Part shown: in pieces, positions 21,831 through 34,185 of the stretch | Layout of the letters: each line of letters opens with the position of its first letter | Numbering within the stretch: the stretch's first letter is position 1 | From: Dillenia suffruticosa | Taxonomy: Eukaryota > Streptophyta > Magnoliopsida > Dilleniales > Dilleniaceae | NCBI GenBank assembly: GCA_033439265.1 | Contig: JAVTVX010000010.1 | Coordinates: 5,952,001-6,016,000 of the forward strand | Length of the DNA: 64,000 nucleotides | Direction of reading: 5' to 3' | Notes under the pieces: generated by a model | What the model was told of the DNA's origin: nothing | The model's input: the letters and a program-made list of their open reading frames with translations, nothing else | Database searches by the model: none | Position numbers and translations under genes: made by a program

Positions 21831-24800
21831 CGAATTTCAAAATTCGTGACAAAATTAGCGACGAATTTCAAAATTCGTGGCAAAATTAGCGACGAATCTC
21901 AGAATTTGTCGCAAAATTAGCGACAAATGTTGAAATTCGTCGCAAAATTAGCGACAAATTTCCGGTCGTCTCTAAATTAGCTACGACTTTTTTGGTCGTT
22001 GGAAATTTCGTTAGAAATAGCGATGAAAAAATATTTCGTCGCTAAATTCGTCACAAATTTGCAACGAAAAAAATTTATCGCTAAATTTCGTCGCAAAAAA
22101 TGTGTTTTTTTTGTAGTGATCTATATAATCAATGTCACATTCTTAAGTGAAGTCTTTGGCTACCAATCTAGTTTATAATGGCCCACAAACCCATGAGAAT
22201 TCGTTTTGATCTTGTAGACCCGTTTACACCTAATGGCAGATTTGTGTGATGGCAAATTAACTGGTTCCCAAGTGTGTGCTTGGTGAAGTGTCTATAATTC
22301 CTTAGCCATTGCTTGTTCCAAACAAGGCTAGAGTATGCCTCTCCATAATTTTAAGGCTCAGAAAGTGTAGTGCAAAAACAACAAAAATCAAGAAGGTAAA
22401 AGGGAAGTCGTTTTATCCATGTAGAGTGACGAATGGAAGATGTGAGGTCAATAGTTGATGACTCGGAGGTTGATACAATGCTTGCAAGATCATTAGTCTA
22501 TGTTGGAAGAAGAGAAGAAAATGTCAATATAGCGAGCTTATTAGATGAATCTCGAGAATTATCAAGAAAAAATTCAACAGAAGAATTAGTGAAATAATAA
22601 AGAAGGGGACTCCATTCTCTAATAAAATTTGGAAATGGAGGAGAACATTCTATATTCCAGAAAAGAACGTGTTAAGAGATTCGAAACCTATTTGCAATGG
22701 GATCCCAAGAAATGATATAATTTATGCTCTAACTCATATCTTAGAAAATAGCAGAGGCATGTTCTTGGTTCAAGTTTAATATATTTGTGAGCCTGAAGAA
22801 GAACAAAGCAGATATATCCAAAGACTTTGAGATCATTAAAATTCGAAGAGGTACCACAAAGTCTTTCAAACGGAATTTTATTGTCAATGATGTGGAAAAT
22901 ATTCGGTTAATTGTGCGGACAACAATGAGTGCTGCTTCCCTCCAAAAACGTTTAGGGATAGAAAAAGAAATAAGGAGGGCATTGGCAGTATCTAGGATAT
23001 GTATTTGTTTTCTTTTAGCTCGATCATTTTATTGGGAGGTGACATGACAAGGCCAATTGTGAAGGGTACCATTATGATGAAGAGAGTTGAGTGTGTGGAT
23101 ATCCAATTATACATAAGTATTATCATAACGAAACACTTTAATATACGAGAGAGTCGAGTTCTAACCATGATAGTAAAATCTAAATAAATTTATGGTAATT
23201 TAGAGTGATTGTGTACAAAATAAATTCAGTTATAATGAGAGTGATTATCCACAACAATGACTTAATATTTGGAATACTCATAGAAACAGTTAGACTAGGT
23301 CCTCACGCATCAAAATAGATTAAGTCAAGAGGAGCAATCGAAATAAACTCATTTGTGGTCAAGGACAAAGTAGGTCGTTTAGCAAGATGGCAAACTAAAC
23401 GTTCAGAATTGTCATCAATAACAGAAGCGAAACAGTCATTAGAGATCAAAGAGTTTCAACGAAAGGAGGAGATATGACCAGACAGATGTCGGTGACTTTT
23501 TAAACAGAGGAAATTAAATAGTTGAGGCAGCAGCGTAGTAGAAGATGCGAGATAGTATATGAAAATTAGTAAGGTCAAACATCCAACCGATCCTATGGCT
23601 AGTTCGAAGAACTTGTCCCATCTGAGAATCTTGCACACGACAACCGTGGAAAAAAAATGAAAGTCTAATTCAAGTTCACATAATTGATCAAAGGGTATGA
23701 GATTTAATGAGTTTAGTAATAAGATAGACATATGAAGGTAATAAGGATGAGGTAGAATTTTATTATTGTGATTAGCATACATATCGGAATTATCAGTGGT
23801 GTGTATAAGCGATGAGTAAGAAATAAGTGTTTGAGAAGAGAAAATAGCACACTTGGATGTCATCTGGTTGCTGATTACAACGGGCGGAATCAAAGTATCA
23901 AGAACGTTTACTTTGAGTTGTCGAAGAAATAAAAGAGGATTTACTATGATTACCAAATTGAATAATGGCTTCCAGAGGACAATGAGAAGTTGACGAATGA
24001 TCTTGTCCATTAAAGGCGGGTGTTCTAAGGTTGGTTTGGTAAAAACAACACGGGGAGAAGCCCATTTCAATGAACTAGGGGTCAAGAGAGAGACCAAGAA
24101 ATACAGTAAAACAAGAACTCAATTGAGCAGTGATATTGCACAAAAGAGACCACAATAAGAAAGAACGGCCCAAAATAGTCCGCAACTAGAATTGATTGTA
24201 AGAGAACCGGTCTGGAGTATAGTGAACTGGCCAAAGAAAGAAATGGGCTGGTTCAGGTGGCTGAACCGGGTCAAGATGAGGAGTCAACGTGGGCGAGCCT
24301 GGGGTTAGGAACCGGATGGTGTTGAAGAAGATTTAAGAAGTACAGAGAATTGAACCGATCTAATGGAGATACAGAATCAGGCGAGATGGGGGGCTGAACT
24401 GGGTCAAGACGAGTCAAAACCAAGTGAGTTAGTGAAAGCACAAGACTGGGTTAGGAGCCGGAGCAAAATCAGGTCAGGAACCTAGTAGTGTTGAATGAGA
24501 TTTAACCTAGTCGTGTCGAATAAGATTTAACTGGTTCAGAGAATTGAACCTATCTAATCGAGATATAGAATTAGGCGAGATGGTGGCGACGATGGGTGAG
24601 ATGTAGAATCAGGCAATTGAGAAGAACCAAATCGACGAGAATTTTTTAATAGAAAATTTTAATTTCTCACAACTAGTTTTACATATAAACATAAAGAAAT
24701 TTCTTACATTTCATAGGACAACCAACTAAAATGAAATAGTACAAAAATTACTAATGATAATAAAATTTAAGAAGTGTTTTATGCATACATTTTTTTTATG

Positions 24801-24888
24801 CCCATATTCTTAGTCCACAAGAAATCAGGAAAGATATTCTACGAACCATAATTTCATTTGTATTGTTTAAATATTGAAGATTTGAAAA

Positions 24889-25494
24889 TGTATTGGTAGA
24901 GATTTGTACGCGTATATCCGTAAAAAAAAATTTAAAACGTTAAAAAAATTTTCGAAATTGACACAATATGTCGAGTATTCAAAACTTGACATATTTAAAA
25001 AAAATTAAATAGTGCATGTCGAGAGTTCAACTCTCGACATGCACTATACTCTCCTCCCTCTCTATCTCTCTGCCTCTCTCTCTCTTTCTCCCCCCTCCCT
25101 CACTTTGTCTTTCTCCCTCCCGCCTCTTTGCCCCTCTCTCTCCCTCTTGGATTTCGGGAGAGAGAAAGTGAGGGAGGTAGGGAGAGAGAGAGAGGGAGGT
25201 GGGGGAGGTGGGTCCCACCTCCCCCTCTCTCCTCCCAAAATCCGAGGGAGGGAGGGAGGGAGATAGAGAGGGGGAGGTGGGTCCCACACAGTGCATATCG
25301 AGAATTCAACTCTAGATATGTACTGTTTATTTATTTTTTAAATATGTCGAGTTTTCAACATTCGACGTACATGAAAAATGCATGTTGAGTTTTAAAAACT
25401 CAACATATTGTGTCAATTTTGAAATTTTTTTTTCGTGTGAGATATTTAAAAATTTTTTTTATGGATATATGTATATAAAGCTCTGTATTGGTAG
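24889..25494. mobile_element. Mutator-like foldback (MULE-MITE) element
   Basis: The long inverted-repeat element at about 24,899-25,483 is flanked by the direct repeat TGTATTGGTA (24,889-24,898 and 25,484-25,493; the next base G is also shared). This length fits Mutator-type 9-11-bp target duplications. Left terminus GAGATTTGTACGCGTATATCCGTAA mirrors right-complement GAGCTTTATATACATATATCCATAA (compare first 20 bases of each). Arms carry GACACAATATGTCGAG and GTGCATGTCGAGAGTTCAAC. The loop (25,045-25,280) is CT/GA-rich and itself foldback (GAGGTGGGTCCCACCTCC at 25,204-25,221). Overlapping frames in the loop are low-complexity translations, not genes. Confidence 0.82.
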
Positions 25495-26919
25495 GTGTTG
25501 GTCTTCTAAACCCACTAACTGACCTTTTTTTAATATGCTTAGACCCTACGTCATCCAATAAACCTTGAGTCTTACTGGAGGACCTTAACTTCTCATGGCT
25601 CGGCTCGTGATTTCTATGATCATTTTCTGCTTCTTTTGCGCATGACCCTAATCTTAGTTGGCGTCTAGTACGTTGGAAAAAGAATTAAGGGGCAAAGTTG
25701 ATTAACAAAAATCTCTGAAAACGAAAAACGAAGCCTTGTCTTCAAAGAAAACTGACAGAGAGAATTGCATGTTAGAGAGAGACGGGGGATAGAGAGAGAA
25801 AAGATTATTTCCATAAACCTTGTCTTCCCAATTACCTTTTTCTTTTTTTTTTTTGGTACTTTAGATGAGAATAATGGAATTTAGGCGGAGGGTAGGGAGG
25901 GTCATGATTAGACACATACCACCATGATACTTCAGCACGAACGCATTATACCCAACAATGTCACTTTCAACGAAATCCACCAAAATTATAATGTCTGTCT
26001 CTTTAAAAACTATTTCATTACAATATTCAAAATTGAAGAATTTAGTAGTCATAAAATTATAAAAGAATATATATATAAGAATATAAATATATAGATATCA
26101 AGATAAATTCTAAAATACCACGGATTTCGCATGTATTTTACTCGCACATCAGGGTCATTCAATAAAATGATATCAGGGCAATGACTTGACTTCAAGCATG
26201 CATATAAAATCCCACGTCCTTTGAGAATTGTGGGCCTGTTGGTGTTGGAAGTTGAAATTCTATATTAGATGTCAATTTAGATGCTGTCACTTGGGTTTAG
26301 TGTTAAAGTGATATTCGGCTATATAAAGGTAACTACGTCTCGAATAAAGCAAGGTACTTTTTAGGACAAAATTATAAAACTTCTATATCAAAACAGCCGA
26401 TATCTTATTCATTAGGGGTCGGGAAAATATTATATTACAATATATAGAAGAAATAAATATAAACGAAAATTTTTGGTTATTTGTTGGGATTTATAAATAT
26501 GCCCTAAGAAAATTATTGATTGAGACGAGAATTAATGAAACTTAGTAAGTTGAAGTTGCTCCGGCTCCTTGGCATCCTCTTTATTAGAAATCTATGATAC
26601 TTATGATTTAACATATGACCCTTTTGGTCATTTTAATTAAACATGCATACATTTGGTAGATGTTGAAAAAATATAAAACAAAGGAAAAGGAAAAACCCTA
26701 ACTTTTTAAACATACAAAGCATCATATAAATTTATTACATTTGGAAAAGCATCACATGGAGTCTTAGCGCTCATCAAATTGGAAAAGTTAGGGTTTTTCC
26801 TTTTTTTTTTCAACGGAAAAACCCTAACTTTTTAAACACATGAAGCATCATATCAATTTGTTACATTTGGAAAACCATAGGTCCATGTCTTGAATACTAA
26901 ACTTCTATGGATGTAGCGA
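25495..26919. other. Intergenic DNA; duplicated hairpin segment near 26.7-26.9 kb
   Basis: No gene was recognised. GGAAAAACCCTAACTTTTTAAACA occurs twice (about 26,689 and 26,814; first 20 bases identical), followed by similar GCATCATAT..TTTACATTTGGAAAA text. Between them AAAAGTTAGGGTTTTTCC (26,783-26,800) is the inverse, so 26,783-26,837 can form a hairpin. The AACCCTAA core resembles telobox sequence by chance or function; I cannot tell which. Confidence 0.55.
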
Positions 26920-27070
26920 TAAGATACTACACTTTTTTAACCATATATCTCGAATTCGAGTTATAGGAATAGAGAAATGAGACTTGGGAATACAACCCCT
27001 TAAAAGGTCCCATAGTGCATTGACTGGATTAGTTGGCTGAAACCTGAATACTGGTTGGTGACAAAATGTT
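26920..27070 (+). mobile_element. SINE-like repeat (relative of 3,241-3,430)
   Basis: TTTTTTAACCATATATCTCGAATTCGAG aligns with TTTTTAACTAGATATCTCGAGTTCGAG of the first copy (compare 3,283 onward; box B GAATTCGAG). Downstream GACTGGATTAGTTGGCTGAAACCTGA is similar in pattern to the first copy's GAACTAGATTAATCAGGTAAATTCCGA. Divergent and without clear target duplication. Confidence 0.5.
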
Positions 27071-28144
27071 CACTTACACAAAAAAATGACCCTAAGGGAA
27101 TATTTCAGTAGTCACAACACCCTTCCTCTAAGCCCATGATTTAAAATTCAAATCTTGTATAATAAAAAAAAAAGAAAAAGAGAAAGAAATTTGCAATGGG
27201 CTATGGCATCTGGTCCCTTGTCCATTAGATAGATATGGACTGGGCCTACTAGAAGGTTGGACTTGCCATGCTGCCTTGCCCACTGCTTTAGTTTGTTGTT
27301 TTAGCTTGAGAGGTTTTAGAAGTCAAAAGTCATTTTTTTCCAACTCCAGAAAGATTTATCTACGGTTTTCTTTACTTGGCCATTTTTCAAGCCTCTATCT
27401 ATATAAACTCTTATTCTTTCTATCATAGCTACTTCATATATTTTTAATGCATAAACATTGTTTCTTGCTTGTAGATGAACCCATTGAACCCATTACACTA
27501 TTGTGCTGTTCTTTTGGATGAAGGGTTTTGATGGGAAAGAGAAGGAAAAGGAGGAATTTTAAAAAACTCACACATTTGGCAAAGCAATTAATTAAAGTCG
27601 AAACTTTCAAAACCCAAATTTTCAATTCCATTAAATTGATGGGTTTTGAAGAGGATTGATTTTCTTTTAAAATTATAAATACTAAATTAACATTTATATT
27701 TTTTATTTTAAAAATCTAATAAAAGGCAAAAAGAATGAAACAGTAAATTTGTTCACTTTTTGATTATATTCCATTTCTTTCTCTCAACTAACCAAACAAA
27801 AACAAAAACAACAAATTGAATTTTAATCTCAATATTTGGAGTCGGTCATTTGAGAGATAAATTTGAAAATGGTAGAGAAAAGAAAAATGAAATAATAAAA
27901 AATATATATATGTAAAAAAATAGAAATAAAAAGAAGATAAAAATAAAAATAAATCAATAAATCAATAAATCAATAGATAAATATTTAAAATAAATTGATT
28001 TAATTTGTGCGCATTTTTTTATGTCATCTATTTTTATCCAAAACTATTTTCTCTTCTAAACTCTTAATTTTCACGTCTTTACGGATAATTTACATTCAAA
28101 TTTTCAGCGCTTTACCTCTACATTTTTTTACATCTCCAATATTT
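27071..28144. other. Intergenic DNA, no gene recognised
   Basis: AT-rich. It includes an A-rich tract at 27,163-27,190 and an (AATA)n-type stretch at 27,930-27,990. Short frames here have no recognisable motif. Confidence 0.55.
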
Positions 28145-29000
28145 AAGTTTTCAGCTCTCTGAACCGGTGTATTTTTGGGTTTTCTTTACACATACCCAAA
28201 CCACCTCAAACGACACTTTCGCATCTTATTTACAATTGAACTAACTCTTAATTTGTTACGAATCTCTTTATTTTTAATTTTATATTTTCTACTTTTTCCA
28301 TACATTCAGCTAATCATTCTCATTTCTGTTACAGTTATCTTTTGTTTTTCTTATTGTTTAATAGTCCACCACTCAGTACCATACAATAGTGTAGGTCTAA
28401 TCACGATTTTATAAAACTTTCCCTTTAAATGTAATGGTATTATGCAATCGCAAATAATTTCAGATGGCTTTCTCCATTTTATCGTGCAATCGTGCAATCG
28501 TGCAACTGTGCAACCGTGTAATAGCCCGATTAAATCCTATGGTTTACATCTTATTTATATTGCTATCATTTTGAATGATAGAATCTAAATGTCTAAATCA
28601 TTCATTTTTTGGTACATCTTAACCATTTAACCTAATCGTTTTTTTATCATTTCTATAACTGTCACTAAACCTAATCTCATATACTCGATTTTTGATCTAC
28701 TCAATTTAAACCCTCTAGATTCTGGTGTGAGTCTCCATAACTCTAGTTTAGTACTAACATTCTCCCTAGTTTTATCAACTAGTACTATATTATCTGCGAA
28801 AAATATATACTATGATATTTTATCTTAAATATTTTTTGTGATCTCGTATATCAATATTGCAAAGAGGAGGAGACTTAATGGCGAATCTTGATGGAGTCCA
28901 ATGTTATGGAGAAATTATCGCTTAAACCCCCGTAAATTCTTACGCCGATTACAGTTCTCTCATTTATATCTCTAATGAGATTAATATATTTCAAGAATAT
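28145..29000 (-). pseudogene. RTE-type LINE reverse transcriptase fragment
   Basis: On the minus strand the order is GGLS..F.ITL (about 28,940-28,900), FADN in place of the catalytic FADD (about 28,800-28,790), KLELW and SRSKIEYM-like text (about 28,760-28,680), LKGKFYKI/RPTLLYGTE (about 28,430-28,370) and RLRWFGYV (about 28,200-28,180). This series is diagnostic of plant RTE-clade non-LTR retrotransposons. Reconstructing it needs several frame changes, and the second active-site Asp reads Asn, so it is inactive. The 5' part is missing and the fragment joins a copia fragment at about 29,000. Confidence 0.82.
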
Positions 29001-31111
29001 TCCTTTTTTGTGATCTCCAAGAGACATGTATTCTTAGGTGAGTATATGAATGGTATGTCACTAAGATTAATTCTCGTGATATCATATTTCTTGAGAATGA
29101 TTTTTCTAAGATAGGTAAAATTGATCGAAACTTTACTTTCTATGAGATATATGAGCCTATGGCTTAGCTGAGTCCAATAGTAAGATCCAAAAACCCCTTA
29201 CGGATTTTGGTCCTAGTAAAAGTGGTCCATTTAGAGATAAAGAGGTTTACCCTTTTCGTAGGAGCAGTCGAGATCACATACCTAAACGTCATTTCCCAAT
29301 TGAGGGTGAGTCCTTTATCGTGACTCCTGAGAATGATGAGAAAACTAAAATAGTCGAGGTTATCAAGAGTTCTACAAAGAACCATTGGTTGAAGACCATG
29401 AATGAAGAGATGGAGTCAATGAGAATCAATAGGGTCTAGGACTCCTAAGGGTAGAAAGGCTATTGGGAATAAGTAGGTTCTCAAAATCAAGAGAAAGGTT
29501 GACAGATTGGTGGAGATGTATAAGACCCGTTTGGTAGCCAAGAGTTATAATTAGACTAAAAACATGGATTATGAGAAAACTTTCTCCCCAATAGTCAAAT
29601 TTATTTTGATCCGTTTACTTTTAATAATTGTCGCGGACATAGATTTAGAGTTATACCATATGGACGTTAAGACTATCTTCCTAAACGGAAGTTTTGATAA
29701 GAAGATCTATATAGAGCAGCCATTTGGCTTTGCTCTTGTAGGTTAGGAGGAAAAAGTCTATTGATTTCGGAAGTCGATATATGGTCTTAAACAGTCATCC
29801 AGATAGTGGTACCTTACGAGAAGGTGATATCTTACGGTTTTATGATAATTTAGGAGGATCATTGCATGTACCTTATACGTTTTACTAACTCTTTTATGAC
29901 CATGTCCTTATATGTGGATGACCTTATACTGGTTGGAAATAGCACAAAGTATCCGATGACCATTAAAACGTGATTATCGTCGAGTTTTGATATGAAAGAT
30001 ATATGTGAGTCTCAGTTCATTCTCAGAGTAAAGATCCAGAGGGATTGCTCAAGATGGGTGTTGACTATTTCACAAGAGTTTTACAACAGAAAAACTCTTG
30101 AGCATTTCGGAGTGAGTAATTGCAACCTCATAGATAATCCAATCGCTAAAAGTAAAGGCTTGAGTTATAACATGTGTCCTAAAACCCAAGAGATAAGGAA
30201 AATAAGTAAAATCTCTTATACCAGTGCAGCGGATAGTCTAATATACACGATGTTGTGTACATGATCAAACATTTACTATACAGTTGATTTTGTGAGCAGC
30301 TATCAATCGAATCCTGAAATTGGTTACTAGAGAGCAATGAAAAGAATTTTAAGATATCTTAAAAGAATTGCGGACCTCTCCTTGTGTTACAGAGGAGGCG
30401 ATTTACATCTCGTTGAGTATTCAAACGCTAATTGGGGTGGCGATCTGGATAGGCGTAAATTAACATTAGGTTTTACTATCTTGCTTAATAACCGTGCCAT
30501 TTCTTGGACCATTAAGAAACATATCTGTGTTTCTTTATTTACAATGGAGGTTGAATTTGTGGCATGCTTAGCGGAAGTTCAAGATAGTATCTGACTCCAA
30601 AAGTTTCTAGATAAATTAGGGATTGTGGCAGATATTGTAATAATCAAGTCGCCATTGCCTACACCCAAGACCTTAAGTATTACAGTAGGACCAAATATAT
30701 TGATACCAAATACCATTTTGTGATAAATATCATCAAGAAAGGTGAAATGATTATCAAGTATATTTTTATACACAATATGATGATTGATCTCTTCACCAAA
30801 CCTATTATGAGAGATTGTTTTATAGATTATAGAGAATCATTGGGGTTATATGTATTTTGACATTTTTTATATGTACTATATATTGATGTTTTTCATATTT
30901 ATCGTTATATATGACATGCGTACATTTATTTGTCATTATATATTATGTGATGTGATATGATAAAAGATATGTCAGGTAGACGAGATCGACTCTCATACAC
31001 GAGTAATCACATCCAGTTCTGAGTGAACGGGGATGGGACGGTTTCTAATCATAAGAGGTTTTGAGAGTGATCCTATTAGAACATAAGTCACCTTGAGACG
31101 TGTTCAGGATA
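29000..31111 (+). pseudogene. Plus-strand Ty1/copia pol fragment
   Basis: RT begins with YEKTFSPIVKF at about 29,568, followed by HMDVKTIFLNGSF (29,657-29,697) and YIEQPFGFALV. The active site YVDD is intact at about 29,912-29,925. The RT tail (MKDICESQFILRVKIQRD) and RNase H (RILRYLKRI, FAL-like stretch to EFVACLAEVQDS at about 30,590) follow. DNA up to 31,111 matches the inverse of the 7.2-7.4-kb part of the 5.9-kb copia (ACATAAGTCACCTTGAGACG against ACATAAGTCGCCCTGATATG), so this is the same wider family. Stops and frameshifts break it. It ends abruptly where the CACTA-like element starts. Confidence 0.85.
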
Positions 31112-34100
31112 AATAATATTAATCTAAAATAATATTAATTAAAAATAATAAATATGATAATTTTTAATAAAATAAAAAATAATAAAATACTAATTTAAAA
31201 TAAAATAAATAAATAATTAAAAAACATATGAATATTATATTTTGTTTTCTTCTTTTTTCTTTTATTTTATTATTTTATTATTTTTTTTCATTTTTATTTA
31301 ATTTTTTTGAATCCATAGAACAGTTTAAAAATGAATAGTTTAAAAATGAATGACTGCAACTTAATAATATAAAATTATAATTATCAATATTAGTTTAAAT
31401 TATAATATATTAATAATTTAAAAAATCTATATATTTAATCACAAAATATTTATCGTTCAAAATATATAATATTAATTAATCATAATTCATTCATATCATT
31501 CAATATAATTATTATTCAAATATATTGGTTCGAATATATAAGAAATTTCAATGAGAATAGAAAGGAAAAAAAACCCCAAAATAGAGATGAGAGTAACATA
31601 AGTAGGAAGGAAAAAAAAGTGAATATAGAAAAAAAATGAGATTCAGGAGGAAAAAAGAAAAAGAAAAATATTATCACACAAAACTTAGCGGTGCAATGGT
31701 TGACATGTCTTCTGTTCAAATCCGATATCCATGATTTGAATCCCTTCAATAGTATTTTTTGATAAAAAAACAGATGAAGGGCGGGTGCCCATGTGTGCAT
31801 TCGCTGGCGCCCACCCGCGGCTGTGCTTGCCTATGCGTGTCCTTGTGAGGCACGCGCCTGCCTGTGCAGTGGCATGTGCGTGCGCCTGCCTGCACAGTGG
31901 CGTGGGTGGCATGGGCCAACGACCGTGAATAATATAATAAAATGAATTTATTAATTTAAATTATTAATATTATTAATTTAAATAATGTAATAATATTAAA
32001 TTAGTAATTTATATAATTATCAATATTATATAATTTTATATAAATTTTAAAAAAACTTAAACCCTAAACCCACTTAATTTACAAGATTTATCTATTTAAT
32101 TTAATGCTAACTCCACAAAAAAAATTATCACGCCAAAAATAATTTTCTATTTTAATACCAATTTAATCAAATTTCTTTTTTTTCCCACTTTGTTTCTTAG
32201 CACCAATTTAATAGCATGCCAAAAATATTTTCATATTTAATAAAATAAAAAATAATAAAATACTAATTTCAAATAAATTAATTCATTAATTAAAAATTTT
32301 ATTAATATTATTCTTAGAAAAATAAAAAATAAAAAAAATTAAAATGCTATTTTAAAATATTATAACATAATAAATTGATTTGTTCATATGGTTTTAAATA
32401 ATATAATTAAAATAAAATAAAATATATGGTTTTTTTTTTAGATTTAAATAATATTATTCTTTTAAAAAAATGAAATATAATATAATAAAATAAAATGTTA
32501 AATTAAAATATTATAAAATAATAATATGATTTGTAAATATAAATTAATAAAATAAAAAAAAAAATCTAATTAAAAAAAGATAAAATTTAGTAACGGATAT
32601 GAAAATTCGTCGTTAAATTCGTTGCTAAATTAGCGACGGATATAAATTCGTCGCTAAATCCGTTGTAAATTAATTTTTTAATTTAAATATTATATTAATA
32701 TTATATTTTATTTAATTATATATAAAAAATTTAGCAACGGATTTGGATTTTTGTCGCTAAATTTAGCGACGGAAAACAAATCTGTCGCTAAATTAATTTT
32801 TAATTTAAATATAACATATTAATAAAATATAAACAAAAATAAAAAAATAAAATTCTAATTAAAAAAGATTAAATTTTGCGTTGGATTTGAAATTCGTCGC
32901 TAATTAGCGACGGATTCTTTATTCGTCGCTAACTTACCGACGGATTTCTCGATCTGTCGCTAACTTAACAACGGATTTCTAAATTCGTCGCAAAATCTGT
33001 CGCTAATTTAATCTTTTTTTTATATATAAATTTGCATTTTATATTTTGTTTTCTTCTTTTTTCTTTTATTTTATTATTTTATTATTCTTTTTCATTTTAG
33101 TTTTATTTTTTTGAATCTATAGAATAGTTTAAAAATGGATAGCCACCTATCAGTAACCATCTGTGCCATCCGTATATTATCTCCATTCTCCGAAAACTAG
33201 TGTTTAATGTACTTGACAAACGAGATGGATCGTCGGATATGGATGTATCATCTATTATCTTCCTTGACAATGACAAATGAAGATAAACAATTGAATTTTC
33301 AGATACGATTGAACTATATGAGAGAAGCGAACGGATATAAAAGATGAAAAATATAAATGGTAAACTCCACAACCATAATTTATTAAAAATTGTCTGTTAC
33401 AGATTGATTGAATTATTTATTGTTGTAAATTCTTAATTTGGTGAAAATTATAATATTTATAATATATTTAATTCAATTTTGTTATTCAGAATTGGTTAAA
33501 ATAGGGGACACGATTGAAAATATTTCCTAATAGAATATAAAAAAAATTTAGTTACGAAATTAGTCTTAAATTTTGAAATATAAATAAAAAATTAGTGACG
33601 AATTTAGTCACAAATACTTTTTTATGGCTAATTAGTGATAAATTTAGCTATAAATATTTTTTTGTGATTAATTAATGACGAATTTAGTCACGAATTTCAG
33701 AGTTCGTTGCTAAATTTAGAGACAAATATTTTTTGTGGTTAATTAGCGACGAATTTATCGATAAAAAATTTTTGTAACTAATTAGCGATAGAATTTGTCA
33801 CGAAATTTTTTCGTTGCTAAATTTAACGATGAAAGTTATCACAAAATTTTTTTGTCGCTAAATTTAGTTACGGATAACTGTATCTGTGGCAAAATTTAGC
33901 CACAAAATATTATTCGTCGCTAATTAGCGATAAAATTTGTAACGAAAAATTTTTTGTCTCTAGTTTGCGACGAATTGAGTCACGAAAACGTTTTCGTCAC
34001 TAATTATCGACGAATTTAACCACGAATGATGTGTCCGTCACTAATTTAGCTACGACTTGTTTTTCGTCACAAATTTTGTGGCAAATTAGTGACGAAAAAG

Positions 34101-34185
34101 TTTTCGTCGCTAAATTTTTCGTAAAATAGCGACGAATTTTTTCCGTCGCGAAAATCCGTGACTAAAAGCGTGTTTTTTTGTAGTG
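31112..34185. mobile_element. Left-truncated CACTA-like element
   Basis: Colinear with the 1-1,932 element from its position about 720: AT-rich body, tRNA-like module, GC-rich block (31,778-31,925), then subterminal TTAGCGACGGAT repeats (32,580-33,010 and 33,530-34,160), ending CGTGTTTTTTTGTAGTG at 34,185. Between them is AT-rich DNA (31,926-32,580 and 33,010-33,530) without genes. The left terminus and left subterminal block are missing at the junction with copia DNA. Confidence 0.65.
31685..31770 (+). other. tRNA-like box A/box B module (second copy)
   Basis: TAGCGGTGCAATGGTTG (box A-like) and GATTTGAATCCC (box B-like) about 40 bp apart, homologous to 1,190-1,290. Confidence 0.5.

Larger units (their letters stand above)
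19282..22119. mobile_element. Non-autonomous CACTA (En/Spm) element inserted in copia RT
   Basis: The left terminus is CACTACAAAAAAACCAGC (19,282) and the right terminus TGTGTTTTTTTTGTAGTG (ends 22,118), a TIR of about 14 bp. The 3-bp target duplication TCT is at 19,279-19,281 and 22,120-22,122, with one extra A at 22,119. Removing the insert re-joins the copia RT frame (codons for IENVAHV), which confirms the insertion site. The body consists of subterminal repeats, a GC-rich core at 20,035-20,100 and an AT-rich middle (20,210-20,470). No transposase is encoded. Confidence 0.88.
17990..24660 (-). pseudogene. Decayed Ty1/copia gag-pol, split by a CACTA insertion
   Basis: On the minus strand, a gag/spacer-like part (about 24,660-24,110) holds a repeated segment (about 24,328 and 24,520). 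A protease to pre-integrase part follows (23,900-23,450; IFSSQTLISYSSLIHTTDNS, LIPFDQLCELELD, HRHLSGHISSFR). Integrase is at about 23,450-22,650 (APLDLIYFDA, FERLCGTS). The first RT part is at about 22,310-22,120 (AKELQTLHQAHTWEPV after ignoring stops). The CACTA element lies at 19,282-22,119. RT resumes at 19,278-18,840 (GYDHPPHKVCKAQHALYGLKQ, DHFEMKNFGHL), with the active site as IYVDYM at about 18,945, a D-to-Y change in YVDD. RNase H remnants are at about 18,480-18,060 (HFGPETKCHALANT). Many stops make it dead. It belongs to a different copia lineage from the 5.9-kb element. Confidence 0.85.

Noticed and set aside
23456..24097. 213-codon minus-strand frame as a novel gene
   Set aside because: Its text matches the protease/pre-integrase part of a decayed copia polyprotein and continues, with stops, into integrase.
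25012..25388. Five overlapping frames on both strands
   Set aside because: They are low-complexity translations of the CT/GA-rich loop of the foldback element.
26783..26837. Interstitial telomeric repeat from AACCCTAA matches
   Set aside because: Only single AACCCTAA-like cores occur, inside a hairpin and a diverged duplication, not a tandem telomere array.
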